Shown here: piece by piece, positions 1 through 8,311 of the stretch | How the letters are laid out: each line of letters opens with the position of its first letter | Numbering within the stretch: the stretch's first letter is position 1 | Origin: Hymenobacter cellulosilyticus | GTDB lineage: Bacteria; Bacteroidota; Bacteroidia; Cytophagales; Hymenobacteraceae | NCBI RefSeq assembly: GCF_022919215.1 | Contig: NZ_CP095046.1 | Span: 3,710,501-3,774,500 of the forward strand | Direction of reading: 5' to 3' | Length of the DNA: 64,000 nucleotides | The notes under the pieces: model-generated | What the model was told of the DNA's origin: nothing | Databases searched by the model: none | Seen by the model: only the letters and a program-made list of their open reading frames with translations | Made by a program: the position numbers and the translations under genes

Positions 1-510
1 CTGCAGGCTGACATTCCGATTGGCTCCCACCTAGTGACCGAGCACGCCGTGGGACTCGACTCGCTGATGCAGTTCTACCCGTTGGTCGAAACCGGCCTGG
101 AAGTGGAAGTAGCCACCGGCATTCAGCAAAGCCTGGACCTAGCTTACCGCCCATACTGCGTGCGCGGCTCCGATTTGCTGCGCGAGCAGCTGGGCGCGGG
201 CATGGTGGTGGGCAACACGCTTACCTGCCCCGGCTTCTACGGTCCCCAGGGTCGGGTGCTGCGCCTCGACCTGCGCCTGCCTGACCTGATCAGCCGCTTC
301 CAGAGCTTCCGGCACCAGAGTGCCGAGGGCGAATTCCGTTTGACCAACTTCGAGATGGAAACGGCCGGCTACTACGGCCTGGGCCGCATGCTGGGTCACG
401 AGGTAGTGTCGCTCAACGCCATTGTCGCCAACCGCGCCACTGGTGAGTTTGCTACCAATGCCGAGGCAACCGTCAACGACCTGATCCAGAAAACCCTCGA
501 CCGGGTTTAG
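1..510 (+). CDS. Nucleoside phosphorylase, C-terminal part (5' end outside window)
   Basis: The reading frame is open from the first base, so about 169 C-terminal residues of a protein of roughly 290 are present. The segment FEMETAGYYGLGRMLGH matches the ribose-binding MExE region of the uridine/purine nucleoside phosphorylase (PNP_UDP_1) superfamily, and the long insert before it fits the Bacteroidota uridine-phosphorylase-like branch. Such enzymes split a nucleoside with phosphate into base and pentose-1-phosphate in the cytoplasm for salvage. Substrate specificity (uridine, purine or other) cannot be decided from this part. A strong hairpin follows 60 bases downstream. Confidence 0.85.
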   Translation: MQADIPIGSHLVTEHAVGLDSLMQFYPLVETGLEVEVATGIQQSLDLAYRPYCVRGSDLLREQLGAGMVVGNTLTCPGFYGPQGRVLRLDLRLPDLISRFQSFRHQSAEGEFRLTNFEMETAGYYGLGRMLGHEVVSLNAIVANRATGEFATNAEATVNDLIQKTLDRV

Positions 511-570
511 TGGTGGGCTAGTAGAATAGTTCAAATAAAGACGGTTCAACGAACGTAGTCGGCAACAAAA

Positions 571-602
571 CAAAGCCCCGGCCTGTAAAGACCGGGGCTT
601 TG
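571..602 (+). terminator. Rho-independent terminator, 11-bp stem
   Basis: Inverted arms 571-581 and 592-602 form a GC-rich stem flanked by A-rich and T-rich runs, so it can work in both directions. It lies between the phosphorylase and the convergent small gene at 668-967. Confidence 0.8.
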
Positions 603-667
603 TTTTGTGCTATTGGCGAAAACTGTTGCAGCAGTGAAAATTCGCCAGGATTAAAAGAGCCGCGAAC

Positions 668-967
668 TTAATAAAAGTCGAATCCAACCACAGCCCGGAG
701 CGGCAGTGCCCCACCCGACTTCAGCGTCAGATGCTCCGCGTCGCAGGCCCAAACGGTGGTATAAACCCGCTTGGTGCTGCCATCGGCGGTTTTAAAATAG
801 ATGTCAACCTTGCTGTGGTAGCCATTGCCGAGGGTAGTAGCCCGCTCGGCTTCGTAGCGCCGCCACTGCCGCTGAGCGGGCAGTGGCAGTACATCGTCAA
901 TAGGAAACCGGAAAGTGCCAATGATTTCCTTGGCTACAATTTCTGGAGATTGTTCAAGCGTGTGCAT
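668..967 (-). CDS. Conserved-looking hypothetical protein, 99 aa
   Basis: A 99-residue soluble protein without signal peptide or membrane segment. It is rich in aromatic and charged residues (GYHSKVDIYFKTADGST, VYTTVWACDAEHL), which suggests a small beta-rich domain. The frame is preferred over the overlapping frames on both strands because its codon use matches neighbours and it ends just before the terminator region. I do not recognise a family and no function is proposed. It is transcribed away from an AT-rich 120-base spacer. Confidence 0.6.
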   Translation of the reverse strand: MHTLEQSPEIVAKEIIGTFRFPIDDVLPLPAQRQWRRYEAERATTLGNGYHSKVDIYFKTADGSTKRVYTTVWACDAEHLTLKSGGALPLRAVVGFDFY

Positions 968-1081
968 ATAGGGCGTATAGGTGAGAAGTGCCCTAGTAAC
1001 TTGGTGAATCTGTTTGAAAAATGCTATTAAAAATTCACTAATCTTGTGAAGTTGTTTCTTTCGTGCTATTTGGCGAAAGTA

Positions 1082-2094
1082 TCAGCCTATTTCTGCCAAA
1101 AAAGCCATGGTGTCCACCCCGTCGGCATAGTCCGTAACCTTCGGTGACTGGGCCTGCCCGAAGGCAAAGCTGCCGGCATAGCGCCCCCGTCCGAGACGAT
1201 GCACTGAATCTGCTCGGCCGCGTCGGTCAGCTGGTCGACTAGGTCTACCTCGCTGGCGTAGCGGCCGTAGTGCAGCACCGAAATGGGCGACACCAGCGGA
1301 GCCGCTTCGTTGAGCAGCAGAAAACCGTTGTCGAAGTGTGGCACGTTGTTGACCAGCAGAATGCTTTTATTATAGTCGTAGTTGTTCTGGTAGCGGTTAT
1401 GGGTCAGCACCCGCTCCCAGGGCTGCAGCGCGTCGAGCAGGGGAGTGAACGAGTAGTTCTCGGGCACGTAGAGCTTCGACACGTTGCGGCAGCCCAGGCC
1501 GTAGTACTGAAAAATGTCGCGGCCCAGGGCGGCCAGCGTTTCGGCGCTTTCCTCTCCCGTCAGAATAGCCAAGCTGGTGCGGTTGCGCCGGATCAGGTTG
1601 GGCTTTTTGCTGAAATAATACTCGAAGTAGCGGGCCGTATTGTTGGAGCCGGTGGCAATAAAGGCGTCGGCGTCGTTGAGGCGGTCCACAAAAGCAATCC
1701 GCTCGGTAAAGCGCGGCTCAATAGTGGTCAGCTCCTGGGCAACCCAGGCCATGAGAACCTTGTCGTCGGCGCTGGGCTTAGCCAGCAGGTGGTGGCCGCT
1801 GATGAGCACGCACAGCAAATCGTGGAAGCCGACCAGCGGGATGTTGCCAGCCATGACCACGCCCACGCGGCGGGCCTGCTCGGGTTCGGCTGGGTAACGG
1901 GCAGCCCAGGTGCGAAGCGTGTCTTCGGTCAGTAGCTCGGCCACACCCTGCACGGCGGCCGTCACGTTGGGCTCGTCAAACCAGGTATTGCTGTTGCGGG
2001 CCCGGCGCGTCAGGTCGGCGAGTTCGTCGCTGGAAAGGTGTTGCAGGCGTTGGCCCAGGGCCACAAAAGCGGCGACACGGTCGGAATGATTCAT
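1082..2094 (-). CDS. Acyl-CoA reductase, LuxC family (frameshifted near 3' end)
   Basis: LuxC-family proteins reduce acyl-CoA or acyl thioesters to aldehydes with NADPH through a cysteine acyl-enzyme; the likely nucleophile is in GLGCRNVSK. The aldehyde-dehydrogenase-like fold is visible in VVMAGNIPLVGFHDLL and FIATGSNNTARYFEYYF. In the raw frame the last 32 residues are nonsense and stop at 1087. Restoring one base in the C5 run near 1186 gives a family-like end (RYAGSFAFGQAQSPKVTDYA) with a stop at 1082, so the break is best read as a 1-base deletion. The ferredoxin gene is divergent, 198 bases away. In Bacteroidota these two genes are often neighbours, but the physiological substrate is unknown. 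Confidence 0.85.
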
Positions 2095-2198
2095 GGAGGA
2101 GGGGCAAAAAAATGCGGGTAAACGCCTAGCTTAGCCGGAGCAAAGCTGCGTAACGGGGTGGAATGACTAAAAAACTCGCAAGAGTACGGGTTAGTTTC

Positions 2199-2206
2199 TA
2201 CTTTTG
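2199..2206 (+). promoter_or_regulatory. Putative -7 box TACTTTTG upstream of the ferredoxin gene
   Basis: The octamer fits the Bacteroidota TAnnTTTG consensus. It lies 87 bases before the ferredoxin start in the divergent spacer. No clear -33 TTTG was found at the usual distance. Confidence 0.35.
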
Positions 2207-2292
2207 CGTGCCTTTACAAATTACTGCCAACGCATTTTCTGCGTATAAGGCGGTAATCTATTAGCATCAACTCAACCCAGAGGAACCCGGCT

Positions 2293-2643
2293 ATGGCCAT
2301 CATGATAACCGACGAGTGCATCAACTGTGGTGCCTGCGAACCAGAATGCCCCAACACCGCCATCTACGAAGGCGGCGCCCAGTGGCGTTGGGCCGACGGC
2401 ACTACGCTGAAGGAAGTACAGGTCGACGGGGGCGCTACGGTTTCCGGAACGGCGCCCCAAACGCCCGTGTCCGATGAGTATTACTACATCGTGTCCGACA
2501 AGTGCACCGAGTGCGTGGGCTTTCACGAGGAGCCCCAGTGCGCCGCCGTCTGCCCCGTCGACTGCTGCGTAGACGACCCCGACTACCGCGAAAGCCAGGA
2601 AAAGCTCATCAGCAAGAAAGAGTGGCTGCACGCCGGCGCATAA
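2293..2643 (+). CDS. 2x[4Fe-4S] ferredoxin, 116 aa
   Basis: Two cluster-binding motifs are visible: C9-x2-C12-x2-C15-x3-C19-P at the N-terminus, and CTEC...[10 protein letters not shown] with an inserted segment in the second half. This is the 4Fe-4S dicluster (Alvin/YfhL-like) ferredoxin type, a small cytoplasmic electron carrier. The long loop between the motifs (residues about 25-70) is usual in Bacteroidota homologues. It is divergent from the LuxC-type reductase. The start ATG at 2293 was chosen because the first cysteine motif begins at residue 9. Confidence 0.92.
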   Translation: MAIMITDECINCGACEPECPNTAIYEGGAQWRWADGTTLKEVQVDGGATVSGTAPQTPVSDEYYYIVSDKCTECVGFHEEPQCAAVCPVDCCVDDPDYRESQEKLISKKEWLHAGA

Positions 2644-2691
2644 CCTGATGCGCTGAGGTAAGGAAAGTGCTAAGGTGCTAATACTTACCTA

Positions 2692-2847
2692 TCATTGCGA
2701 GGCGCAGCCGTGGCAATCCGTCCTCTGCTCGTGACACCCGTCCTTTTACTAAAAAGCCCTTTATCGAATTACCGATAAAGGGCTTTTTACTTAAGGTAGC
2801 GCTGCACAGTTCAGAGGACGGATTGCCACGGCTGCGCCTCGCAATGA
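2692..2847. repeat. Intergenic palindromic repeat with 35-bp perfect arms
   Basis: Arms 2692-2726 and 2813-2847 are perfect inverted copies. They enclose a terminator hairpin. The element fills the space between the convergent ferredoxin and sugar amidotransferase genes and carries no open frame. It looks like a REP/MITE-like intergenic element. Confidence 0.8.
2751..2788. terminator. Bidirectional terminator inside the palindromic repeat
   Basis: Sixteen-base arms 2751-2766 and 2773-2788 start with A5 and end with T5, so the hairpin can terminate both converging transcripts. Confidence 0.8.
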
Positions 2848-2884
2848 CACAAGATTGAGTTTAGCTCATTCCCTGGCATTGGCC

Positions 2885-4045
2885 TTACGTGCCGCAGTTA
2901 AAGTACTTGTCGTAAGCCGACTCCGGCAGCAGGTTTAGCCGGCTTAGGGTCTGAATGGGCCAGCGCAGCCTGCGGATGAGGCGGTAGTTGTTGGGGTAGT
3001 CGTGGAAAGTGCGGGGCGGAGTGGCCACAATCTGGTCGAACTCCGGACGAGTGAGGCCCAGGCGCTTGATGCACAGGTCGATGACGCGCGGGTCTTCGAT
3101 GGAGTTGATTTTGCTGGTGCGTTCCAGGGCCGTTTCCCGGCTCATCTGCCCGAGCGGATCAGGGCCGAGTAGTTGAACAGGCGCCGGTCGATGTTAAACT
3201 TGGTCCGGTTCAGGTAGTAGATGACGCTCTGATACAGGTCGTCGAAATAGTGAGCCCCGGGGTTTTGCCACTCCAGCTCCCGGGCCAGCAGCTCGTCGAC
3301 CTCACTGCGCACGTAGTCCACGTGGTAGAGCAGGGTCACGGTCTTGATGCGGCGCACGAAGGTGTAGTAGAACATTTCCTTCAGACCCAGATTAAAGCCC
3401 GGGTCGTTGGGCGACCAAGGCCGTAGCGGTACCGAGCCGAAGCGCTGGTGCACGGCTTTTAGGTATTTGCCATCCAGGTAGTTCCACGAGAGTGGGGCAA
3501 TGCCTTCGGTGCGAAACGACTGCCCAATGATGATGCGTTGAATGCCTTCCTTGGCTGCTACGCCGTAGAGGGCGGTGGCAATCCCCAGGTCGGTGCCTTC
3601 CTCCATATCGGGGTAGAAGCCTTGAGGAAGGCAATTTTCAGGTCTTTCGATTCACGCCAGTCGGAGGTGATGGTGCGCATTTCCACGCCCAGCTTGCGGC
3701 AGGCCTTGAGCATGTTCTCGCCCGCTACAGGGTTGCCGAAGCCATCATTGAAGTGCACCGCCAAGGGGCGCAGACCCAGCTGCGTGACGCAATACCAGAG
3801 GGTAAAGGAACTGTCGCGGCCCCCGCTTACGCCGAGCACGCAGTCGTATTTGCGGCCCCGACCCACGCGTTTGATATCAGCGGCCAGCTCCTGGACTTTT
3901 TTTCGGCCGGCTTCTCCCAAGGGAAAGCCTGGTCCATTTTGTCGTGCAGCAGGCAAAAATTGCACTCTCCTCCGGCATCAAACTGAATACCGGGAACGGT
4001 GGTATCCATGATGCAGCGAGTGCAGCGTCGGTAGTCTTGCTTCAT
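2885..4045 (-). CDS. N-acetyl sugar amidotransferase, PP-loop ATPase (three frameshifts)
   Basis: About 387 residues once three 1-base deletions are repaired: an A7 run near 3901, a four-base run near 3612 and a three-base run near 3153. The N-terminus has a zinc-ribbon-like C8-x2-C11...C28-x2-C31, followed by the PP-loop GVSGGRDSSF (N-type ATP pyrophosphatase). Known WbpG/PseA-type members turn an N-acetyl group on a surface sugar into an acetamidino group, with ammonia from a glutaminase. The start at 4045 is chosen because the cysteine motif begins there. The gene follows the nitrilase by 75 bases on the same strand. No HisH/HisF-type partners are in the window. Confidence 0.85.
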
Positions 4046-4120
4046 AGGCAGAGTAAGCGGGAGAGCAATAGGAGAGGCGGGAGCGGATGTGGTTGAGGAC
4101 AAGCGCAAAAGGATTGGTGG

Positions 4121-5044
4121 TTAGGTCGGCAACTCGTCGAAACGGTAGCCTTTGCGGCGCAGCATCTCGCCGATGGCCGTGCCCTGCTCGGGCCGCACCG
4201 GCCGCGGCATGTCGGTGACGACCAGCTGACCGGCAAATTCATTGAAAACGCCCTGGGCCCGCACGCCCGAGGCGTCGACGGCCAGGGAGCAGCCGATACT
4301 TTTTTTGCCCTCGTAGGGGCCACCCACAATGTAGCCTACCGATGTGGTGCTGAGCACGGCCACGTTGTAGAGCTGAGCCAGAATCGAGAAGGGCCGCAGC
4401 CACTTCTGCTGGTAGGGGTCGTTTTCCTCCGTAATGGAGTAGTCTACCGTCCAGGAAGCGGGGGCCAGGATAAACTCGGCGCCCATGCGGGCCAGGGTGT
4501 GCCCAATGGACAAGCCTTCGAGGTAGTTGTCGGCGCACACGTTGACGCCAATTTTACCCAGGGGCGTATCCACGACGCTCAGCGTCTGGCCTACCGCGTA
4601 AAACGGCTGCTCAACGGTAAGTAGGTTGATCTTGTGGTACTTGGTCAGGATTTCACCCTGGGCACTGATCAGAATGGCCGCGTTGTAATTGCGCCCGTTC
4701 AACCGCTCGGTCAGGCCAGCGCAGACCATGATATTGTGACGCAGAGCTTCCTGGCAGAGCAGGTCGCTGAAGGCGCCGGGAATGGGCAAGGCCTCAGTTA
4801 GGGCGCTGGGATGGGTCCAGGCGAAGTCCAGGGTTTCGGGCAGCAGCACCAGGTCGCAGCCCTGCCGGGCGGCATCGGCAATCATCTGCGCGGCCCGCTC
4901 CAGATTGCGCTCGGGCTCCCCGCCTTCTACCAGCAACTGGCCCAGGCCAATGCGCACAGTAGCAGTCGATTCGGGGTGGGCGGGAGGCGAAACAAGCGCG
5001 GAAGCTGGTTTCTTGTTCTTTAAAAAAGAGAAAAGCGAAGCCAT
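4121..5044 (-). CDS. Carbon-nitrogen hydrolase (nitrilase superfamily), 307 aa
   Basis: The nitrilase catalytic triad is intact: E70 in LPETLDF, K138 in TKYHKINL, and C170 in VNVCADN. Family members hydrolyse amides or nitriles, and some serve as ammonia-releasing glutaminases. Residues 1-28 form a non-conserved Lys/Ala/Pro-rich leader that is not a typical signal peptide. It is the first gene of a pair with the PP-loop sugar amidotransferase at 2885-4045, suggesting that it may feed ammonia to it (inference). A consensus -7 box lies 80 bases upstream. Confidence 0.88.
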   Translation of the reverse strand: MASLFSFLKNKKPASALVSPPAHPESTATVRIGLGQLLVEGGEPERNLERAAQMIADAARQGCDLVLLPETLDFAWTHPSALTEALPIPGAFSDLLCQEALRHNIMVCAGLTERLNGRNYNAAILISAQGEILTKYHKINLLTVEQPFYAVGQTLSVVDTPLGKIGVNVCADNYLEGLSIGHTLARMGAEFILAPASWTVDYSITEENDPYQQKWLRPFSILAQLYNVAVLSTTSVGYIVGGPYEGKKSIGCSLAVDASGVRAQGVFNEFAGQLVVTDMPRPVRPEQGTAIGEMLRRKGYRFDELPT

Positions 5045-5124
5045 AGAGGCGGAAGGCAGAACAGAAAAATTGTCAGAAGGTACCTAAATCCGATTAAACC
5101 TCCACAGGTTTTATTTGTCGCGGG

Positions 5125-5132
5125 CAAAGGTA
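5125..5132 (-). promoter_or_regulatory. Putative -7 box TACCTTTG for the nitrilase operon
   Basis: Exact TAnnTTTG match on the minus strand, 80 bases before the nitrilase ATG. No -33 TTTG was found. Confidence 0.4.
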
Positions 5133-5237
5133 GCTTGATTTGATGCATATGGAAGTCGGTGCCGGTTTAAATGTCGGGCTTAAGCTGAACCGTGGTGCAC
5201 TGCAAGGGGCGAATTTCCCGCCCCGCGCTGAATTGCC

Positions 5238-5245
5238 TACTTTTG
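5238..5245 (+). promoter_or_regulatory. Putative -7 box TACTTTTG for valS
   Basis: Exact TAnnTTTG match 32 bases before the valS ATG at 5278. It lies inside the upstream extension of the open frame and so argues against any earlier start. Confidence 0.45.
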
Positions 5246-5277
5246 CTCTTATTCCGAACCGCTATTCCCCGTTGACG

Positions 5278-7907
5278 ATGTCCATCGCCAAAACCTATAC
5301 CCCCGCCGACGTTGAAGCCAAATGGTATCAGCGCTGGCAGGAGCAGGGCTTTTTCAAAGCCAAAGCCAACCCGCGCAAGCCCGCCTACTCCGTCGTGATT
5401 CCCCCGCCCAACGTGACGGGCGTGCTGCACATGGGCCACATGCTCAACAATACGATTCAGGACGTGCTGGTACGCCGGGCCCGGATGCAGGGCAAGGAAG
5501 CCTGCTGGGTGCCTGGCACCGACCACGCCTCCATTGCCACTGAAGCTAAAGTAGTGGCTCTGCTCAAGGAAAAAGGCATTGAGAAGCGTGACCTGAGCCG
5601 GGAAGAGTTCCTGACCCACGCCTGGGACTGGAAGGAAAAGTACGGCGGCATCATCCTCGAGCAACTCAAGAAGCTGGGCGCCTCCTGCGACTGGGACCGG
5701 ACCCGGTTTACCATGGAGCCCGAGCTGACCGAGGCCGTGCTGCGCGTGTTCGTGGACCTCTACCAGAAAGGCCAGATTTACCGCGGCATCCGGATGGTCA
5801 ACTGGGACCCGCAGGGCCGCACCGCCATTTCCGATGAGGAAGTTATTGCCAAGGACACCGTGGCCAAGATGTACTACCTGCGCTATGCAGTGGTAGGGCA
5901 GGAAGGACATTTTATTACGGTGGCTACCTCTCGGCCCGAGACGATTATGGCCGACGTGGCTGTGGCCGTGAACCCCAACGACGAGCGGTACACCCACCTG
6001 CACGGGCAGAAAGTGCGCATTCCGCTGCTGGGCCGCGAAATCCCGGTTATCCTCGACGAGTACGTGGCCATGGACTTTGGTACCGGCGGCCTGAAGGTGA
6101 CGCCCGCTCACGACTTGAACGACTACGAGCTGGGCGTCAAGCACAACCTGCCGGTAATCGACATCCTCAACGACGACGGTACGCTCAACGAAAAGGCGCA
6201 GCTGTACGTGGGCCAGGACCGTTTTGCCGTGCGCAAGCAGATTGCCAAAGACCTGCAGGAAGCTGGTTTGCTCGACAAGATTGAGGACTACAACAGCGTG
6301 CTGCAGACCTCGGAGCGGACCGGTGCCGTGATTGAGCCCAAGCTCAGCCTGCAGTGGTTCTGCAAGATGGACCACATGGCCAAAAAGGCGCTGGAAGTCG
6401 TTGAAAACGACGAAATCAAGCTGCACCCGCCCAAGTTCAAGAACATGTACCGGTCGTGGATGGAGAACGTGCGCGACTGGTGCATCTCGCGGCAGCTGTG
6501 GTGGGGCCAACGGATTCCGGCCTACTACCTGCCCGACGGCAGTTTTGTAGTAGCCCTGAACGAGGAGCAGGCTCTGGAGCAGGCCCGGGAGCAGAGCGGT
6601 AATGCTGAGTTGCAACTGTCGGATCTGCGCCAGGACGAGGACGTGCTCGATACCTGGTTTTCGTCGTGGCTGTGGCCCATTTCGGTGTTCGACGGGTTCA
6701 AGGACCCCGACAATGCTGATATCAACTATTTCTACCCTACCGACGACCTGGTAACGGCGCCTGAAATCCTGTTTTTCTGGGTGGCCCGCATGATTATGGC
6801 CGGCCTGGAGTACCGCAAGGAAGTACCTTTCCGCAACGTGTACCTCACCGGCATCGTGCGCGACGCCCAGGGCCGCAAGATGAGCAAGAGCCTAGGCAAC
6901 TCGCCCGACCCGCTCGACCTGATTGCCGACTACGGCGCCGACGGCGTGCGCACCGGTATGCTGTTTTCCTCGCCGGCCGGCAACGACTTGCTCTTCGACA
7001 TCAAGCTCGTGGAGCAGGGCCGCAACTTCACCAACAAGCTCTGGAACGCCTTCCGCCTGACCCAGGGCTGGGAGGTGAACAGTGAGCTGCCCTTCGCTTC
7101 GGCCAAGGCGGTCGAGTGGTTTGGGGCCAAGCTGCAAACGACCGTGGCCGAGCTGGATGAGCACTTCGCCAAGTTCCGGATGAGCGACGCGCTGATGACG
7201 GTGTATAAGCTGGTGTGGGACGACTTCTGCTCGGTGTACCTGGAAATGGTGAAGCCTGCCTACCAGGCCCGATTGACGCCGAGACGCTCAAGCACACCAT
7301 CGGCTACCTCGAGACTTTGCTTAAGTTGCTGCACCCCTTCATGCCCTTCATTACCGAGGAAATCTGGCATGAGCTCAAGGAGCGGGCCCCGAAAGAGTAC
7401 CTCTGTGTGGCACCCTGGCCCAAACTGGCTCCGGTGGCCGGCAGCGCCGAACTGCTCAGCCGTATGGACAAGGCCCTGGACATCGTGGCCGGCGTGCGCA
7501 ACATCCGTAACCAGAAAGGTCTGGGCCCGAACAAGCCCCTGACTCTGGCCGCCAAAACCGACGACGCCCAGTTGCTGCAGGACTACGACGGCATCATCCG
7601 CAAGCTGGCGGCCCTGACCGAAGTAACCCTGGTGCAGGACGCGCCGGCCGCTTCGGTCGGTTTCGTGTCAGGCGGTGCCGAATTCTTTGTGCCGCTCGAG
7701 GGCCAGATTGACCTCGGTGCCGAAAAGGCCCGGCTGGAAAAAGAGTTGGAGTACACCCGCGGCTTCCGCGACACAGTACTCAAAAAGCTCAGCAACGAGA
7801 AGTTCGTACAGAACGCCAAGCCCGACGTGCTGGAGCGGGAGCGGCAGAAGCAGGCCGACGCCGAATCGAAAATTGCGGCCCTGGAGCAAAGCTTGGCCGC
7901 GCTGTAG
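5278..7907 (+). CDS. valS: Valine--tRNA ligase (frameshifted)
   Basis: Class I aminoacyl-tRNA synthetase that charges tRNA-Val; about 876 residues, the usual length. The HIGH signature is HMGH in [14 protein letters not shown] and the KMSKS signature is in [11 protein letters not shown]. The editing domain lies between them ([15 protein letters not shown]) and a coiled-coil tail is at the C-terminus. The open frame extends back to 5140, but the family-like start MSIAKTYTP and the -7 box at 5238 favour 5278. A 1-base deletion near 7265 splits the anticodon-binding region; adding one G restores [13 protein letters not shown] and joins both parts. Confidence 0.95.
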
Positions 7908-7934
7908 GCCCAAGCATTCAACGTCTTTCTAAAA

Positions 7935-7970
7935 CGAAAAAGCCGCCCCGGCAACGGGGCGGCTTTTTCG
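7935..7970 (+). terminator. Strong terminator after valS
   Basis: GC-rich inverted repeat with A-run and T-run borders, 28 bases after the valS stop. It can also stop the converging small gene at 8060-8233. Confidence 0.9.
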
Positions 7971-8059
7971 TTTTCTGCCTGTCGGCAAGGGTGCTGGGCG
8001 TTTGTCAGAATGACCCTGCCGCCAGCTACCGGGACTCGTTTGGTACGGCGCCCGGCCAC

Positions 8060-8233
8060 CTATTTTTTGTTTGCGCTTAGTTGGTTTTGCAACTGAAAAG
8101 TAACCTGCTGGCAGTCGGCAAACTTCTGCTCGGCCTGGTGCAGGGCTTCTTCCGTAGCCGTCAGCTTTTGGTAGAGAAACAGAATGCAGCCCAGGGATAC
8201 AACCAAGGCAATAAGGGAAATGACGTTTTTCAT
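8060..8233 (-). CDS. Small single-pass membrane protein with coiled-coil tail, 57 aa
   Basis: A short open frame begins with ATG at 8233 and ends with TAG at 8060-8062. Residues 4-20 (VISLIALVVSLGCILFL) form one membrane segment. The rest (KLTATEEALHQAEQKF and following) is heptad-like and rich in Glu, Gln and Ala, typical of a short coiled coil. This is the topology of small FtsL/FtsB-like or lysis-accessory-like proteins, but no family can be assigned. It lies between two terminators, which supports an independent transcription unit. Confidence 0.5.
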   Translation of the reverse strand: MKNVISLIALVVSLGCILFLYQKLTATEEALHQAEQKFADCQQVTFQLQNQLSANKK

Positions 8234-8256
8234 ACTAGTCTGATTTTCAAAAAGAA

Positions 8257-8279
8257 AAGCCCGTCGGGTTGACGGGCTT
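8257..8279 (-). terminator. Terminator after the E2 gene
   Basis: Nine-base arms 8257-8265 and 8271-8279 with a T-rich stretch on the minus-strand exit. It lies 33 bases after the E2 stop. Confidence 0.75.
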
Positions 8280-8311
8280 GTTCTTGTAAAAGTAGGAAAT
8301 GCCCGGCGCGC

